64,000 nt of DNA, taken from NCBI RefSeq assembly GCF_000716535.1, contig NZ_JNWV01000039.1:23248-87247 (forward strand), given 5' to 3'. The first letter of the stretch is position 1, and each line of letters opens with the position of its first letter. The notes under the pieces are model-generated. The model was given only the letters and a program-made list of their open reading frames with translations, was not told the origin of the DNA and did not search any database. The position numbers and the translations under genes are program-made. Source of the DNA: Streptomyces flaveolus (GTDB lineage Bacteria > Actinomycetota > Actinomycetes > Streptomycetales > Streptomycetaceae). Below are positions 44,225 to 52,904 of this stretch, piece by piece.

Positions 44225-45436
44225 CTACACCTGGCTGTATCCGTCCAGGAAAGTTCCGATGCGGGTCACCGCGTCCCGCAGGTCCCCCACCGTCGGCAGC
44301 GTCACCACCCGGAAGTGATCCGGCTCGGGCCAGTTGAAGCCGGTGCCCTGGACGACCATGATCTTCTCCTTTCGGAGCAGGTCCAGGACCATCCGCCGGT
44401 CGTCCTTGATCTTGAAGACGTCGGGGTCCAGCCGCGGGAACAGGTACAGCGCCCCCTTCGGCCGTACGCAGCTCACCCCCGGAATCCGCGTCAGCAGCTC
44501 GTACGCGGTGTCCATCTGCTCCTTCAGCCGCCCGCCCGGCAGCACCAGGTCATTGATCGTCTGGCGTCCGCTGAGCGCGGCGACCACCCCGTGCTGCCCC
44601 GGCATGTTGGCGCACAGCCGCATGTTCGCCAGGATCGTCAGGCCCTCGATGTAGGAGTCGGCGTGGGCGCGCGGGCCGGAGATCGACATCCAGCCGACGC
44701 GGTAGCCGGCCACCCGGTACGCCTTCGACATGCCGTTGAAGGTGAGGGTGAGCAGATCGGGGGCGACCTTCGCGGTCGGGGTGTGCGTGGCACCGTCGTA
44801 GAGGATCTTGTCGTAGATCTCGTCGGAGCAGACCAGCAGGTTGTGCCGGCGGGCGATGTCCGTCAGCCCCTTGAGCATCGCCTCGTCGTAGACCGCGCCC
44901 GTGGGGTTGTTCGGGTTGATGATGACGATCGCCTTGGTGCGGTCGGTGACCTTGCGCTCGACGTCGGCGAGGTCCGGCATCCAGTCGGACTGCTCGTCGC
45001 AGCGGTAGTGCACCGCCGTGCCGCCGGAGAGGGACACGGCCGCCGTCCACAGCGGATAGTCCGGGGCCGGTACGAGCACCTCGTCGCCGTCGTCCAGCAG
45101 ACCCTGCATCGCCATCACGATCAGCTCGGAGACGCCGTTGCCGATGAAGACGTGTTCGACGTCGGTCTCGATGCCGAGGGTCTGGTTGTGCATCACGACC
45201 GCGCGGCGGGCGGCGAGCAGGCCCTTGGCGTCGCCGTAGCCGTGCGCGGTGGAGACGTTGCGGAGGATGTCCTCCAGGATCTCCGGGGGGCACTCGAAGC
45301 CGAAGGCGGCCGGGTTTCCGGTGTTCAGCTTGAGGATGCGGTGACCCGCCGCCTCAAGCCGCATGGCCTCCTCGAGAACCGGGCCCCGGATCTCGTAACA
45401 GACGTTGGCGAGCTTGGTCGACTGGATCACCTGCAT
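44225..45436 (-). CDS. Class I/II aminotransferase (alanine/aspartate type, AlaA-like)
   Basis: 403 aa. PLP lysine in FNGMSKAYRVAGYRVGW; NPNNPTGAVY and phosphate-binding motifs present. The signature of the AlaA/YfbQ group is visible: KLANVCYEIRGPVLEEAMRLE, HRILKLNTGNPAAFGF. Transfers amino groups between glutamate and pyruvate (alanine synthesis) or related acids. ATG 45436 was chosen since family sequence starts there; the longer frame extends into the divergent promoter. Confidence 0.93.
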   Translation of the reverse strand: MQVIQSTKLANVCYEIRGPVLEEAMRLEAAGHRILKLNTGNPAAFGFECPPEILEDILRNVSTAHGYGDAKGLLAARRAVVMHNQTLGIETDVEHVFIGNGVSELIVMAMQGLLDDGDEVLVPAPDYPLWTAAVSLSGGTAVHYRCDEQSDWMPDLADVERKVTDRTKAIVIINPNNPTGAVYDEAMLKGLTDIARRHNLLVCSDEIYDKILYDGATHTPTAKVAPDLLTLTFNGMSKAYRVAGYRVGWMSISGPRAHADSYIEGLTILANMRLCANMPGQHGVVAALSGRQTINDLVLPGGRLKEQMDTAYELLTRIPGVSCVRPKGALYLFPRLDPDVFKIKDDRRMVLDLLRKEKIMVVQGTGFNWPEPDHFRVVTLPTVGDLRDAVTRIGTFLDGYSQV

Positions 45437-45548
45437 GTGCGTGAGCTTACGGCCCGGTAACGCCTCATGGCTCGTGTTTTCCGCCACGTGAGACACGGAG
45501 ATTTGCCCGGATATCACCGACGGCTGTCTCAGGAGTCGCTTGCGTCCC

Positions 45549-45554
45549 TACAAT
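45549..45554 (+). promoter_or_regulatory. -10 element TACAAT of a probable leaderless promoter
   Basis: TACAAT ends 8 bases before the ATG at 45563 and no Shine-Dalgarno is present, which fits a leaderless mRNA starting at or near the ATG. No convincing -35. Confidence 0.45.
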
Positions 45555-45562
45555 TCGCTGGC

Positions 45563-46375
45563 ATGTCCACGGAACGGGAGTACGAGGCGGGGGCGGACGG
45601 CATGAACGGAGCGGGCGGCGCGCCCGGGAACCGGCCGAACGTGTACCACCCGCAGCCGGCTCCGGCCCCCGCGTACGAGCAGTACGCCGATCCGGCCGCC
45701 GCGCACGGCTGGCAGAACGCCTACGACGCGACCAGTGAGCTGCCCGCGCTCCACGAGGCGCATGAGGCTCACGGGACGGCCGGGGCGTACGAGGCTCCCG
45801 AGACCTTTGCGGCAACCGACGTCACGCAGCCCGTGGAGCCGGCGCTTCTGGAGCCGGCGCTTCCGGAGGCGCCCCCCACGGCCTCCGGGGTGCCCGGTGA
45901 GGGCCGGGCCGGGCGGCGACGGGCCGCACGCCGCGCGGGCGGCCGGCGCCGGGTGGCGGTCGTCGCCGGGGTCCTCGGCGTGGCCGGTGCCGTGGCCGCG
46001 TTCGCCGCGCTGGGCGGCTCGGGCTCCCCGGCCGGCGCGCGTCCCGAGGACGGCAAGAGCGCGGGCGTCGACTCCGCTCCCGCGAGCCCGCACGGGGGCA
46101 CCGGCTCGCCGAGCGTGAGCGCCCCGGAGGCCGGCGACCCCGCGCCGTCGGGCTCGGCCACGTCCTCGGGCGGCGGCGCCGGGGGAGACGCGAACGGTGG
46201 GACGGCCGGCGATCCGTCGGTCACGACCACGCCCTCGGCGTCGGACGTGTCGCCGTCCGGCGCGCCGACACCGACCGCGGCGACGACTTCGGCCGGCACG
46301 CCGACGGCGTCACAGTCCGGCACCCCCGGCAGGGGCAACGGTCACGGCCACGGCACCACCAAACGCCCGCGCTGA
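45563..46375 (+). CDS. Single-pass membrane protein with low-complexity flanks
   Basis: 270 aa. N-terminal ~135 residues are Ala/Pro/Glu-rich and acidic, then a basic patch (RRRAARRAGGRRR), a membrane helix (VAVVAGVLGVAGAVAAFAALGG), and a long Ser/Thr/Pro/Gly-rich extracytoplasmic tail ending in His/Gly/Lys. The basic patch before the helix puts the N-terminus inside. No domain recognised; the tail resembles a spacer or glycosylated stalk. The start was preferred to 45467 because of the -10 placement. Confidence 0.6.
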   Translation: MSTEREYEAGADGMNGAGGAPGNRPNVYHPQPAPAPAYEQYADPAAAHGWQNAYDATSELPALHEAHEAHGTAGAYEAPETFAATDVTQPVEPALLEPALPEAPPTASGVPGEGRAGRRRAARRAGGRRRVAVVAGVLGVAGAVAAFAALGGSGSPAGARPEDGKSAGVDSAPASPHGGTGSPSVSAPEAGDPAPSGSATSSGGGAGGDANGGTAGDPSVTTTPSASDVSPSGAPTPTAATTSAGTPTASQSGTPGRGNGHGHGTTKRPR

Positions 46376-46506
46376 GCGCCGAGTTGCCCCGTGCCGCGCC
46401 ACGGCGGCCGTGCCGCCGCCCGCTCGCACAGGGAAACCCCTATGACCTGACACGGCGTCTTGTCCCCGCCCCTCTCCGACATTGAGAATGCGCATGACAA
46501 CCGCAT

Positions 46507-46532
46507 GGGCGACCGGAGGACTCCGGTCGCCC
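46507..46532 (+). promoter_or_regulatory. Perfect 12-bp inverted repeat in the leader of the S1 protease gene
   Basis: GGGCGACCGGAG-GA-CTCCGGTCGCCC lies 24 bases before the GTG start, just ahead of the ribosome binding site. As RNA it would form a strong hairpin that could stabilise the mRNA or gate translation; as DNA it could be an operator. No U-tract. Confidence 0.6.
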
Positions 46533-46555
46533 AAGTCGTAAGAGGGGACCCCCAC

Positions 46556-47416
46556 GTGAACAAGCCTCTCCTTGCCGCGCTCTCCTCCCTGGCCATCGCC
46601 GGGCTGGGCGCGACCCCGGCGGCCGCCGCCCCGCACCCGGCCACCGCGACCACCGCCCCGCACTCCGCCAAGGCCGCCGCGGTCACGGTCGACTTCGCCG
46701 GCACCGTCTCGCTCAGCAACTGCTCCGGCTCCGTCATCCGCTTCCCCGGCTCCGCCGACACCGACCCGGCCCTCGTGCTGACGAACGGTCACTGCCTGGA
46801 GACCGGCTTCCCGGACCCCGGCGAGGTCATCACCGGCCAGTCCTCCAGCCGTACCTTCGGCCTGCTGAACTCCGCCGGCACCAAGGTCGCCACCCTGCGC
46901 GCCAACCAGGTCGTCTACTCGACCATGACGGACACGGACGTCACGATCTACCGCACCACCACCACCTACGCGGCGATCAGGAACTCGTACGGCATCAGCC
47001 CGCTCACCGTGCAGGACACGCACCCGGTCGCCGGGACCGCCATCAAGGTGGTCTCCGGCTACTGGAAGCGCATCTACAGCTGCAACATCGACGGGTTCGT
47101 GTACCGGCTGAAGGAGGGCGACTGGACCTGGAAGGACTCGGTCCGCTACACCTCCGCCTGCAACACCATCGGCGGCACCTCCGGCTCCCCGGTCATCGAC
47201 ACCGCCACCGGCAAGGTCGTCGCCGTCAACAACACCGGCAACGAGGACGGCGAGCGGTGCACGGTGAACAACCCGTGCGAGGTCGACGCGAACGGCACCG
47301 TCACCGTCCGCCAGGGCATCAACTACGCCGAGGAGACCTACAACATCCCGGCCTGCTTCACCACCGGCAACAAGCTCGACCTGGGCGCCGCCGGCTGCAC
47401 CCTGCCCAAGCCGTAG
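46556..47416 (+). CDS. Secreted trypsin-like serine protease (S1 family)
   Basis: 286 aa. GTG 46556 after GAGGGGACC. Sec signal peptide with cut after ATPAAA. Catalytic triad: His in LVLTNGHCLE, Asp in TMTDTDVTIYRT, Ser in GGTSGSPVIDTATG. Cys residues at NCSGS, SCNID, SACNT, ERCTVNNPCE and PACF suggest disulfides. The GTSGSPV form is typical of Streptomyces extracellular S1 proteases; specificity is not readable. Convergent with the D-aminoacylase, stops 7 bp apart. Confidence 0.9.
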   Translation: MNKPLLAALSSLAIAGLGATPAAAAPHPATATTAPHSAKAAAVTVDFAGTVSLSNCSGSVIRFPGSADTDPALVLTNGHCLETGFPDPGEVITGQSSSRTFGLLNSAGTKVATLRANQVVYSTMTDTDVTIYRTTTTYAAIRNSYGISPLTVQDTHPVAGTAIKVVSGYWKRIYSCNIDGFVYRLKEGDWTWKDSVRYTSACNTIGGTSGSPVIDTATGKVVAVNNTGNEDGERCTVNNPCEVDANGTVTVRQGINYAEETYNIPACFTTGNKLDLGAAGCTLPKP

Positions 47417-47423
47417 GCACGGT

Positions 47424-49034
47424 TCACAGCGGCGTGCGGCGGACGGACCGTCCCGCGAGGACGTCCGTCCGCCTGCCGTCCTCGATGACGAACCGGCCGT
47501 CGACCAGTACGTACGGGATCCCGGTCGGCAGCCTGCGGGGCTCGGCGAAGCCGGCGCCGGGCGCGACCGTCCCCGGGTCGAACAGGACCAGGTCGGCCCG
47601 GTAGCCCTCGCGCACCAGCCCGCGGTCCGGCAGCCGCAGCCGCGCCGCGGGCCGGGAGGTGAGGTGGGCGACGCACTCCTCCAGCGTCAGCACCCCCAAC
47701 TCCCGGACGTAGTGGCCGAGATAGCGCGGGAAGGTGCCGTACGCGCGCGGGTGCGGCTTGCTGCCCCGCAGGATGCCGTCGGAGCCGCCGGTGTGCGCGC
47801 GGTGCCGCATGATCGCGCGGACGTTCTCCTCGTGGCCGACGTGCTGGAGGATGGTCGTCCCGAGCCGGTCCCCGACCAGCATCCGGTGGGCCGTGGCCCA
47901 GGGGGTCTCGCCGCGCAGCTCCGCCGCCTCCCGGACCGTACGGCCCACGAACTCGGCCAGGTGCGGAACGGTCACCCCGGAGATCTCGATCGTCTCCCAC
48001 TCCACCGGCACGCCGTGGCAGCCGTCCGAGCCGGTGACCTCCAGGTCGTGCCGGATCCGCTCGGCCGTCGCCGGGTCGGTGAGCCGGGCCAGGATCTCCT
48101 CCGGGCCGCCCTCGCTCGCCCAGCTCGGCAGCAGCGCGGCCAGCGTGGTGCAGCCGGGGGTGTAGGGATAGGTGTCCAGCGTGATGTCCGCGCCCGCCTC
48201 CAGGGCCCGGTCGAGCAGGGCGAGCAGCTCCGGTGCCCGGCCCTTGTTCACGCCGAAGTTCATCGTCGCGTGCGCGAGGTGCAGCGGGCAGCCCGCCTCC
48301 CGGGTCAGGTCGACCATCTCGGCGTAGGCCTCCAGGGCGCCGGCGCCGTAGGAGCGGTGGTGCGGGCAGTAGTAGCCGCCGTAGGACGCCACCACGCGGC
48401 ACAGCTCCGTCAGTTCGGCGTCCTCGGCGTACATCCCGGGTGTGTACGTCAGCCCCGAGGACAGCCCGACCGCGCCCTGCTCCAGCCCCTCGGCCACCAG
48501 CCGCCGCATCCGGTCCAGCTCGTCGGGCGTGGCCGCGCGGTCCTCCCAGCCGACGACGAGCGCCCGGACCGTGCCCTGCGGGATCAGATAGGCCGCGTTC
48601 ACGGCGATCCCCCGGTCCAGCCGGTCGAGGTACTCGCCGACGCTCCGCCAGTCGAAGTCGATGTCCTCGCCGTACCCGTTCCAGCCGGTGATCGCCCGGC
48701 GCACCTCCTGAAGCGTGCTGTCGTCCACCGGGGCGTACGACAGCCCGTCCTGCCCGAGGACCTCCAGCGTGACCCCCTGCGCGGCCTTCGCGCTGTGGTC
48801 GGGGTCGCGCAGCAGGGCCAGGTCGGAGTGGGCGTGCATGTCGATGAAGCCCGGGGAGAGGACCAGGCCCTCCGCGTCGATCTCCCGCGTGGCGCGCGGG
48901 CGCTGGCAGCCCGCCGCGGCGGCCTCCTTGACGATCGAGACGATCCGGCCGGCGTCGATCACGACATCGGCGCGGTACGCGTCCGCCCCGCTGCCGTCGA
49001 CGACGTCGGCGTCCCGGATGACCAGGTCCTCCAC
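47424..49034 (-). CDS. N-acyl-D-amino-acid deacylase (D-aminoacylase)
   Basis: 536 aa. Amidohydrolase superfamily, zinc dependent. LSPGFIDMHAHSDLALL gives the HxH metal site, YYCPHHRSYG further metal or substrate residues, and the C-terminal GSDGILRGSKPHPRAYGTFPRYLGHY is the D-aminoacylase/DAN hallmark including the catalytic Asp. Releases free D-amino acids from N-acyl derivatives. GTG 49034 follows CTAGGAGG. Second gene of a leftward pair, 9 bp after the PLP enzyme. Confidence 0.92.
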   Translation of the reverse strand: MEDLVIRDADVVDGSGADAYRADVVIDAGRIVSIVKEAAAAGCQRPRATREIDAEGLVLSPGFIDMHAHSDLALLRDPDHSAKAAQGVTLEVLGQDGLSYAPVDDSTLQEVRRAITGWNGYGEDIDFDWRSVGEYLDRLDRGIAVNAAYLIPQGTVRALVVGWEDRAATPDELDRMRRLVAEGLEQGAVGLSSGLTYTPGMYAEDAELTELCRVVASYGGYYCPHHRSYGAGALEAYAEMVDLTREAGCPLHLAHATMNFGVNKGRAPELLALLDRALEAGADITLDTYPYTPGCTTLAALLPSWASEGGPEEILARLTDPATAERIRHDLEVTGSDGCHGVPVEWETIEISGVTVPHLAEFVGRTVREAAELRGETPWATAHRMLVGDRLGTTILQHVGHEENVRAIMRHRAHTGGSDGILRGSKPHPRAYGTFPRYLGHYVRELGVLTLEECVAHLTSRPAARLRLPDRGLVREGYRADLVLFDPGTVAPGAGFAEPRRLPTGIPYVLVDGRFVIEDGRRTDVLAGRSVRRTPL

Positions 49035-49043
49035 GCGGGCCTC

Positions 49044-50315
49044 CTAGAAGAACGTACGGATGTAGTCGACGACCGTGCCGTCCGCCTCGGCCACCGGGAT
49101 GAGCTGCCACTTGTCGAAGGACGTGCACGGGTGGGACAGACCGAAGCCGATCCAGTCACCGACCTCCAGGTCCGCCTCCGGGTCCGTGCGCAGCCAGGCG
49201 TGCTGGTCGGACAGTCCGGTCACGGTGATGCCGGTGGCCGGGCGCTCCTCCGCGTTCCGGCGTACCACCTGGGCGCTCGGCAGGTCCAGGTCGTAGGCCG
49301 CGTCGCGCTTGCCCGCGTTGGCGAAGGCCTGCTCGGGGGTCGGCCGGGAGACGACCTGTGCCCACAGCCGGAAGGCGGGCTCCAGGGCGCCCTCCTCGGG
49401 CACCCGGCCGAACGGGGTGAGCCTGCGGTAGTGCCCGTCGTCGTGCGAGACGTAGGCGCCCGAGCGCAGCAACTTCAGCACCGGCCTGGACAGTTCGGGA
49501 ATCGCCGCGAAGACGTCGGCGACCGCGTCGAACCAGGCGCTGCCGCCCGCGCTCACCACGATCTCCTCGGCCTCGTCGAACCGCCCGCTCTTGTCGAGGT
49601 CGGCGGCCAGCGCCACCAGCCGCAGCAGATACGCCCGCACGCGCTCCGGATCGGCCCGCGGCACCTCGCCCTCGTACCCCGCCACGCCGACCAGGCGCAG
49701 GGTCGGTACGGCGGCCACGGCCGCGGCGACGTCCGCGCACTCCGCCTCCGTGCGCACGCCCGTCCGGGCCCCCTCGCCCGCGCCCAGCTCGATCACGACG
49801 TCCACCGGGCGGGCGGCGCCCGCGAGGGCCGCGTCCATCAGCTCCACCGCGCGCACGGAGTCGACGTAGCAGACGAACCGGAACTCGGGGTCGGCGGCCA
49901 GCTCGCCGGCGATCCAGCGCAGGGCGGGGGCGTCCACCAGCTCGTTGGCGAGGAAGACCCGCCGGACGCCGAACGCGCGGGCCACCCGCACCTGGTGCGG
50001 CACCGCGAGCGTGATGCCCCAGGCGCCGTGCTCGATCTGGCGCTGGAAGAGCTGCGGGGCCATGGAGGTCTTGCCGTGCGGCGCGAAGGCGAGACCGTGC
50101 CGGGCGGTGTACGTCTCCATCAGCGCGAGGTTGTGCTCCAGGCGCTCGGCGGACAGCGCGAGGACGGGGGTGGTGAAGCCGTCGCCGTCCCGGAAGAGGT
50201 TGCGGCGCTGGGCGGCCAGCTCGGCGACGGTCAGGCCGTCGGCGTCCGGGGGGAGGCCCTTGAAGCGGTGGTCGACACGTTCCTCGGCAAGGCGGGTGAG
50301 CGCTTCGGTGCCCAT
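49044..50315 (-). CDS. D-threonine aldolase/D-serine dehydratase-like PLP enzyme (amino acid deaminase)
   Basis: 423 aa. Alanine-racemase-type barrel: the PLP lysine is in FAPHGKTSMAPQLFQRQ, and a C-terminal HPC motif (LSHPCTSFDKW) supplies the His/Cys zinc ligands of the DSD1/D-threonine aldolase family. Converts D-hydroxy amino acids to oxo acids or aldehydes. ATG 50315 has GAGAGGGG upstream. Lies directly before D-aminoacylase, which would supply its substrate. Divergent from the kinase/IclR operon across two operator-like repeats. Confidence 0.88.
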   Translation of the reverse strand: MGTEALTRLAEERVDHRFKGLPPDADGLTVAELAAQRRNLFRDGDGFTTPVLALSAERLEHNLALMETYTARHGLAFAPHGKTSMAPQLFQRQIEHGAWGITLAVPHQVRVARAFGVRRVFLANELVDAPALRWIAGELAADPEFRFVCYVDSVRAVELMDAALAGAARPVDVVIELGAGEGARTGVRTEAECADVAAAVAAVPTLRLVGVAGYEGEVPRADPERVRAYLLRLVALAADLDKSGRFDEAEEIVVSAGGSAWFDAVADVFAAIPELSRPVLKLLRSGAYVSHDDGHYRRLTPFGRVPEEGALEPAFRLWAQVVSRPTPEQAFANAGKRDAAYDLDLPSAQVVRRNAEERPATGITVTGLSDQHAWLRTDPEADLEVGDWIGFGLSHPCTSFDKWQLIPVAEADGTVVDYIRTFF

Positions 50316-50332
50316 GGAGCCCCTCTCAGGCG

Positions 50333-50368
50333 TTGCATGTCTTGCAACAGCCATTGCGTGTATTGCTT
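50333..50368. promoter_or_regulatory. Two direct copies of a 15-bp near-palindrome, probable IclR operators
   Basis: TTGCATGTCTTGCAA (50333-50347, within the palindrome GTTGCA-TGTCT-TGCAAC) and TTGCGTGTATTGCTT (50354-50368), 21 bp centre to centre, i.e. on the same DNA face. They lie just upstream of the D-amino-acid genes in the divergent region shared with the operon encoding IclR. Confidence 0.7.
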
Positions 50369-50486
50369 ACAGGTGTCTAGCATCTCGCCGAACACCGGGT
50401 CAACGGATCCGCCGGCCCGGCGATCGACAGGAGTCATCATCAACGACGCTGCTTACGCCTCGGCCGTTGCGCACCCGCGGAATGTC

Positions 50487-51620
50487 ATGGACGTGGACGT
50501 GGTGGCGCTCGGTGAGTCCATGGTCACCTTCCTGCCCAGCCGCCCCGGCCGCCTCGCCGACGTGCCCTCCTTCGACCGGGCCATCGGCGGCGCCGAGTCC
50601 AACGTCGCCTGCGCCCTGGCCGCGTTCGGGCACACGGCACGCTGGGTCAGCCGCGTCGGCGCGGACGGCTTCGGCGACCACCTGCTGGAGCGGATCGCCG
50701 GATACGGCGTCGACGTCTCCGCCGTGCACCGGGACCCGGACCGGCCCACGGGCGTCTACTTCCGCACCGCCGGGGACCGGGGGACGGGCGCACACGAGGT
50801 GGCGTACTACCGGGCGGGCTCGGCGGCGTCGGCGATGGCGCCGGGGAACGTCGACCTGACGGCCGCCCGGTCGGCCCGCGTCCTGCACCTGACCGGCATC
50901 ACGGCCGCGCTCTCCGAGGAGTGCCGGGAGCTGCTGCACGCCCTGACGGCCCCCGTCCCGGGGCGCCCACTGGTGTCCTTCGACGTGAACTACCGGCCGG
51001 GACTGTGGGGCGACGGCGAGGGCGCCCGGCTCCTGCTGGACCTGGCACGGCGTGCGGACATCGTGTTCGTGGGCGCCGACGAGGCGGAGCAGGCGTGGGA
51101 CGTCACGGGCGGCCCCGAGGCGATCCGGAGGGTGCTGCCGGAGCCGGCGGTGCTGGTGGTGAAGGAGGGGGCGCGGGGCGCGACGGCGTTCGACGCACGC
51201 GGCTCGCGGCCACGCGCGCTTTCCGCGGGCAGTCGTGCCGCTGGGGCGGCGTCCGTCCCGGAGAAGGACGGCACCCCGTCAGCGCCGGGCCTCGCGACCG
51301 GCCCCCGGCCCACCATCACCCCGCCCACCTTCGTACCCGCCCTGTGCACAGCCGTCGTGGCAACCACCGGCGCCGGGGACGCCTTCGCCGCCGGTTTCCT
51401 CTCGGCGACCCTGCGCGGGCTCCCCGTCAGGGACCGGCTCAGGCACGGGCACCTCTTCGCCGCCGCCGCTCTCACCACCCCGGGCGACCTGGCCGCACCC
51501 CCCGCCCGCGACCACGCCGACCGCCTCGCCGCCCTGGACGACGACGCATGGGGGAGACTTCGACTCGGCCCCGGCTGGACGCAAGCCGAGCAGGCCGAGG
51601 AGGAGGCGAACATCCCATGA
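50487..51620 (+). CDS. PfkB-family sugar kinase (2-keto-3-deoxygluconate kinase-like)
   Basis: 377 aa. Ribokinase fold: RAIGGAESNVACALAAFG (substrate Gly-Gly motif) near 31-48 and the catalytic ATTGAGDAFAAGF near 292-304 (Asp298 as base). Best general match is to KDG kinases. An extra segment at about 238-278 rich in Ala/Pro/Ser/Gly is not normally present in the family. The only plausible in-frame start is ATG 50487, with a weak RBS. Overlaps iclR by 4 bp. A sugar kinase in a D-amino-acid locus suggests the natural substrate contains both parts. Confidence 0.87.
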   Translation: MDVDVVALGESMVTFLPSRPGRLADVPSFDRAIGGAESNVACALAAFGHTARWVSRVGADGFGDHLLERIAGYGVDVSAVHRDPDRPTGVYFRTAGDRGTGAHEVAYYRAGSAASAMAPGNVDLTAARSARVLHLTGITAALSEECRELLHALTAPVPGRPLVSFDVNYRPGLWGDGEGARLLLDLARRADIVFVGADEAEQAWDVTGGPEAIRRVLPEPAVLVVKEGARGATAFDARGSRPRALSAGSRAAGAASVPEKDGTPSAPGLATGPRPTITPPTFVPALCTAVVATTGAGDAFAAGFLSATLRGLPVRDRLRHGHLFAAAALTTPGDLAAPPARDHADRLAALDDDAWGRLRLGPGWTQAEQAEEEANIP

Positions 51621-52381
51621 GTCAGACCGTCGACCGCGCGTTGAGCATCCTGCCGCTGCTCGCCGAGGGCCCCGCCGACCTCGGCCAGGTCGCGGACCGC
51701 CTCGGCGTGCACAAGTCCACCGCCCTCCGCCTGCTGCGCACCCTGCACGAACACGGCCTGGTCTACCGCCAGTCCGACCAGCGCTACCGCCTCGGCGCCC
51801 GCCTCTTCGCCCTCGCCCAGGAGGCGATGGAGAACCTCGACATCCGCGAGATCGCCCACCCCCACCTCGTACGGCTCAACGAACAGTGCGGCCACACCGT
51901 CCACCTCGCCGTCTACGAGGAGAACGAGGTGCTGTACATCGACAAGGTCGAGAGCCGCTACCCGGTCCGCATGTACTCCCGGATCGGCAAGCCCGTCGCT
52001 ATCACCGTCGCCGCCGTGGCCAAGCTGCTCCTCGCCGACCTGCCCGAACCCGAGCGCCGCGCCCTCGCCGAGCAGCTCGACTACCCGCTGTACACGGCCC
52101 GTTCGACCCCCCACGCCCAGGCCTTCCTGAAGGAGCTGGCCACGGTGCGCGAACAGGGCTGGGCCACCGACCTCGGTGGCCACGAGGAGTCCATCAACTG
52201 CGTCGCCGCCCCCATCCGCGGCGCCGACGGCCGGGTGGTCGCCGCCATGTCGGTGTCCGCGCCGAACGTGGTCGTCACCGCCGAGGAACTCCTCACCCTG
52301 CTCCCGCTGGTGCGCCGTACGGCGGACGCGATCAGCGGCGAGTACTCCGGACGCACCCCAGTGAAGGACCGCACCGCATGA
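51617..52381 (+). CDS. IclR-family transcriptional regulator
   Basis: 254 aa. N-terminal winged HTH: VDRALSILPLLAEGPADLGQVADRLGVHKSTALRLLRTLHEHGLVYR; C-terminal GAF-like effector domain with YIDKVESRYPVRMYSRIGKPV and the conserved C-terminal block NCVAAPIRGADGRVVAAMSVSAP. Binds small acids and controls adjacent catabolic operons. ATGA overlaps on both sides (with the kinase and with RidA). Likely target: the twin repeats at 50333-50368. Confidence 0.95.
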   Translation: MSQTVDRALSILPLLAEGPADLGQVADRLGVHKSTALRLLRTLHEHGLVYRQSDQRYRLGARLFALAQEAMENLDIREIAHPHLVRLNEQCGHTVHLAVYEENEVLYIDKVESRYPVRMYSRIGKPVAITVAAVAKLLLADLPEPERRALAEQLDYPLYTARSTPHAQAFLKELATVREQGWATDLGGHEESINCVAAPIRGADGRVVAAMSVSAPNVVVTAEELLTLLPLVRRTADAISGEYSGRTPVKDRTA

Positions 52382-52788
52382 CCGACAAGATCGCGCTCAC
52401 CCCGAAGACCCACACCACCCCGCCCGCGAAGTTCTCGCACGGCGTGCGGAAGGGCAACATCCTCCAGGTCGCCGGCCAGGTCGGCTTCCTGCCCGCCGAG
52501 GAGGGCAAGCCCCCGACGCCCGCCGGCCCCTCCCTGCGCGAGCAGACCCTCCAGACCCTCGCCAACGTCAAGGCGATCCTGGAGGAGGGCGGCGCCGGCT
52601 GGGACGACGTGATGATGATCCGCGTCTACCTCACCGACGTCGACCACTTCGCCGAGATGAACGAGATCTACAACGCCTACTTCGAGGAGCAGGGCCTCAC
52701 CCAGCCGCCCGCCGCCCGCACGACGGTCTACGTCGGTCTGCCGGCCGGCCTCCTCATCGAGATCGACGCACTCGCCGTACTCGGCTGA
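52378..52788 (+). CDS. RidA/YjgF-family enamine/imine deaminase
   Basis: 136 aa. The usual length and motifs of the family: ILQVAGQVGFLP, EQTLQTLANVKAILEEGGAGWDDVMMIRVYL, and the catalytic Arg in PPAARTTVYVGLP. Hydrolyses reactive 2-aminoacrylate-type enamines made by PLP dehydratases, so it complements the D-amino-acid PLP enzyme of the divergent operon. Overlaps the IclR gene by 4 bp. Confidence 0.95.
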   Translation: MTDKIALTPKTHTTPPAKFSHGVRKGNILQVAGQVGFLPAEEGKPPTPAGPSLREQTLQTLANVKAILEEGGAGWDDVMMIRVYLTDVDHFAEMNEIYNAYFEEQGLTQPPAARTTVYVGLPAGLLIEIDALAVLG

Positions 52789-52858
52789 CGTCCCCTCACC
52801 TCCCGTACCACCCGCACGTCCTGTACGGCACGGCACCTCACGGGGCGCCGTGCCGCGC

Positions 52859-52902
52859 TCCCCCCTGCCCGAAAGCAGTATGCATTTACGTAGAGGACCC
52901 CC
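52859..52902. repeat. Decayed copy of the palindromic element, in front of gntP
   Basis: Begins CTCCCCCCTGCCCGAAAGC and ends GAGGACCCCC, matching both ends of the element in the MFS gene (32630-32666), but the middle is replaced by TATGCATTTACGTA-like DNA. The GAGG of its right end now serves as the gntP ribosome binding site. Confidence 0.5.
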
Positions 52903-52904
52903 GT

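Noticed and set aside
47664..50486. N-terminal part of the 1318-aa rightward frame containing the PfkB kinase
   Set aside because: Antisense to D-aminoacylase and the PLP enzyme; only the last 377 residues have kinase features.
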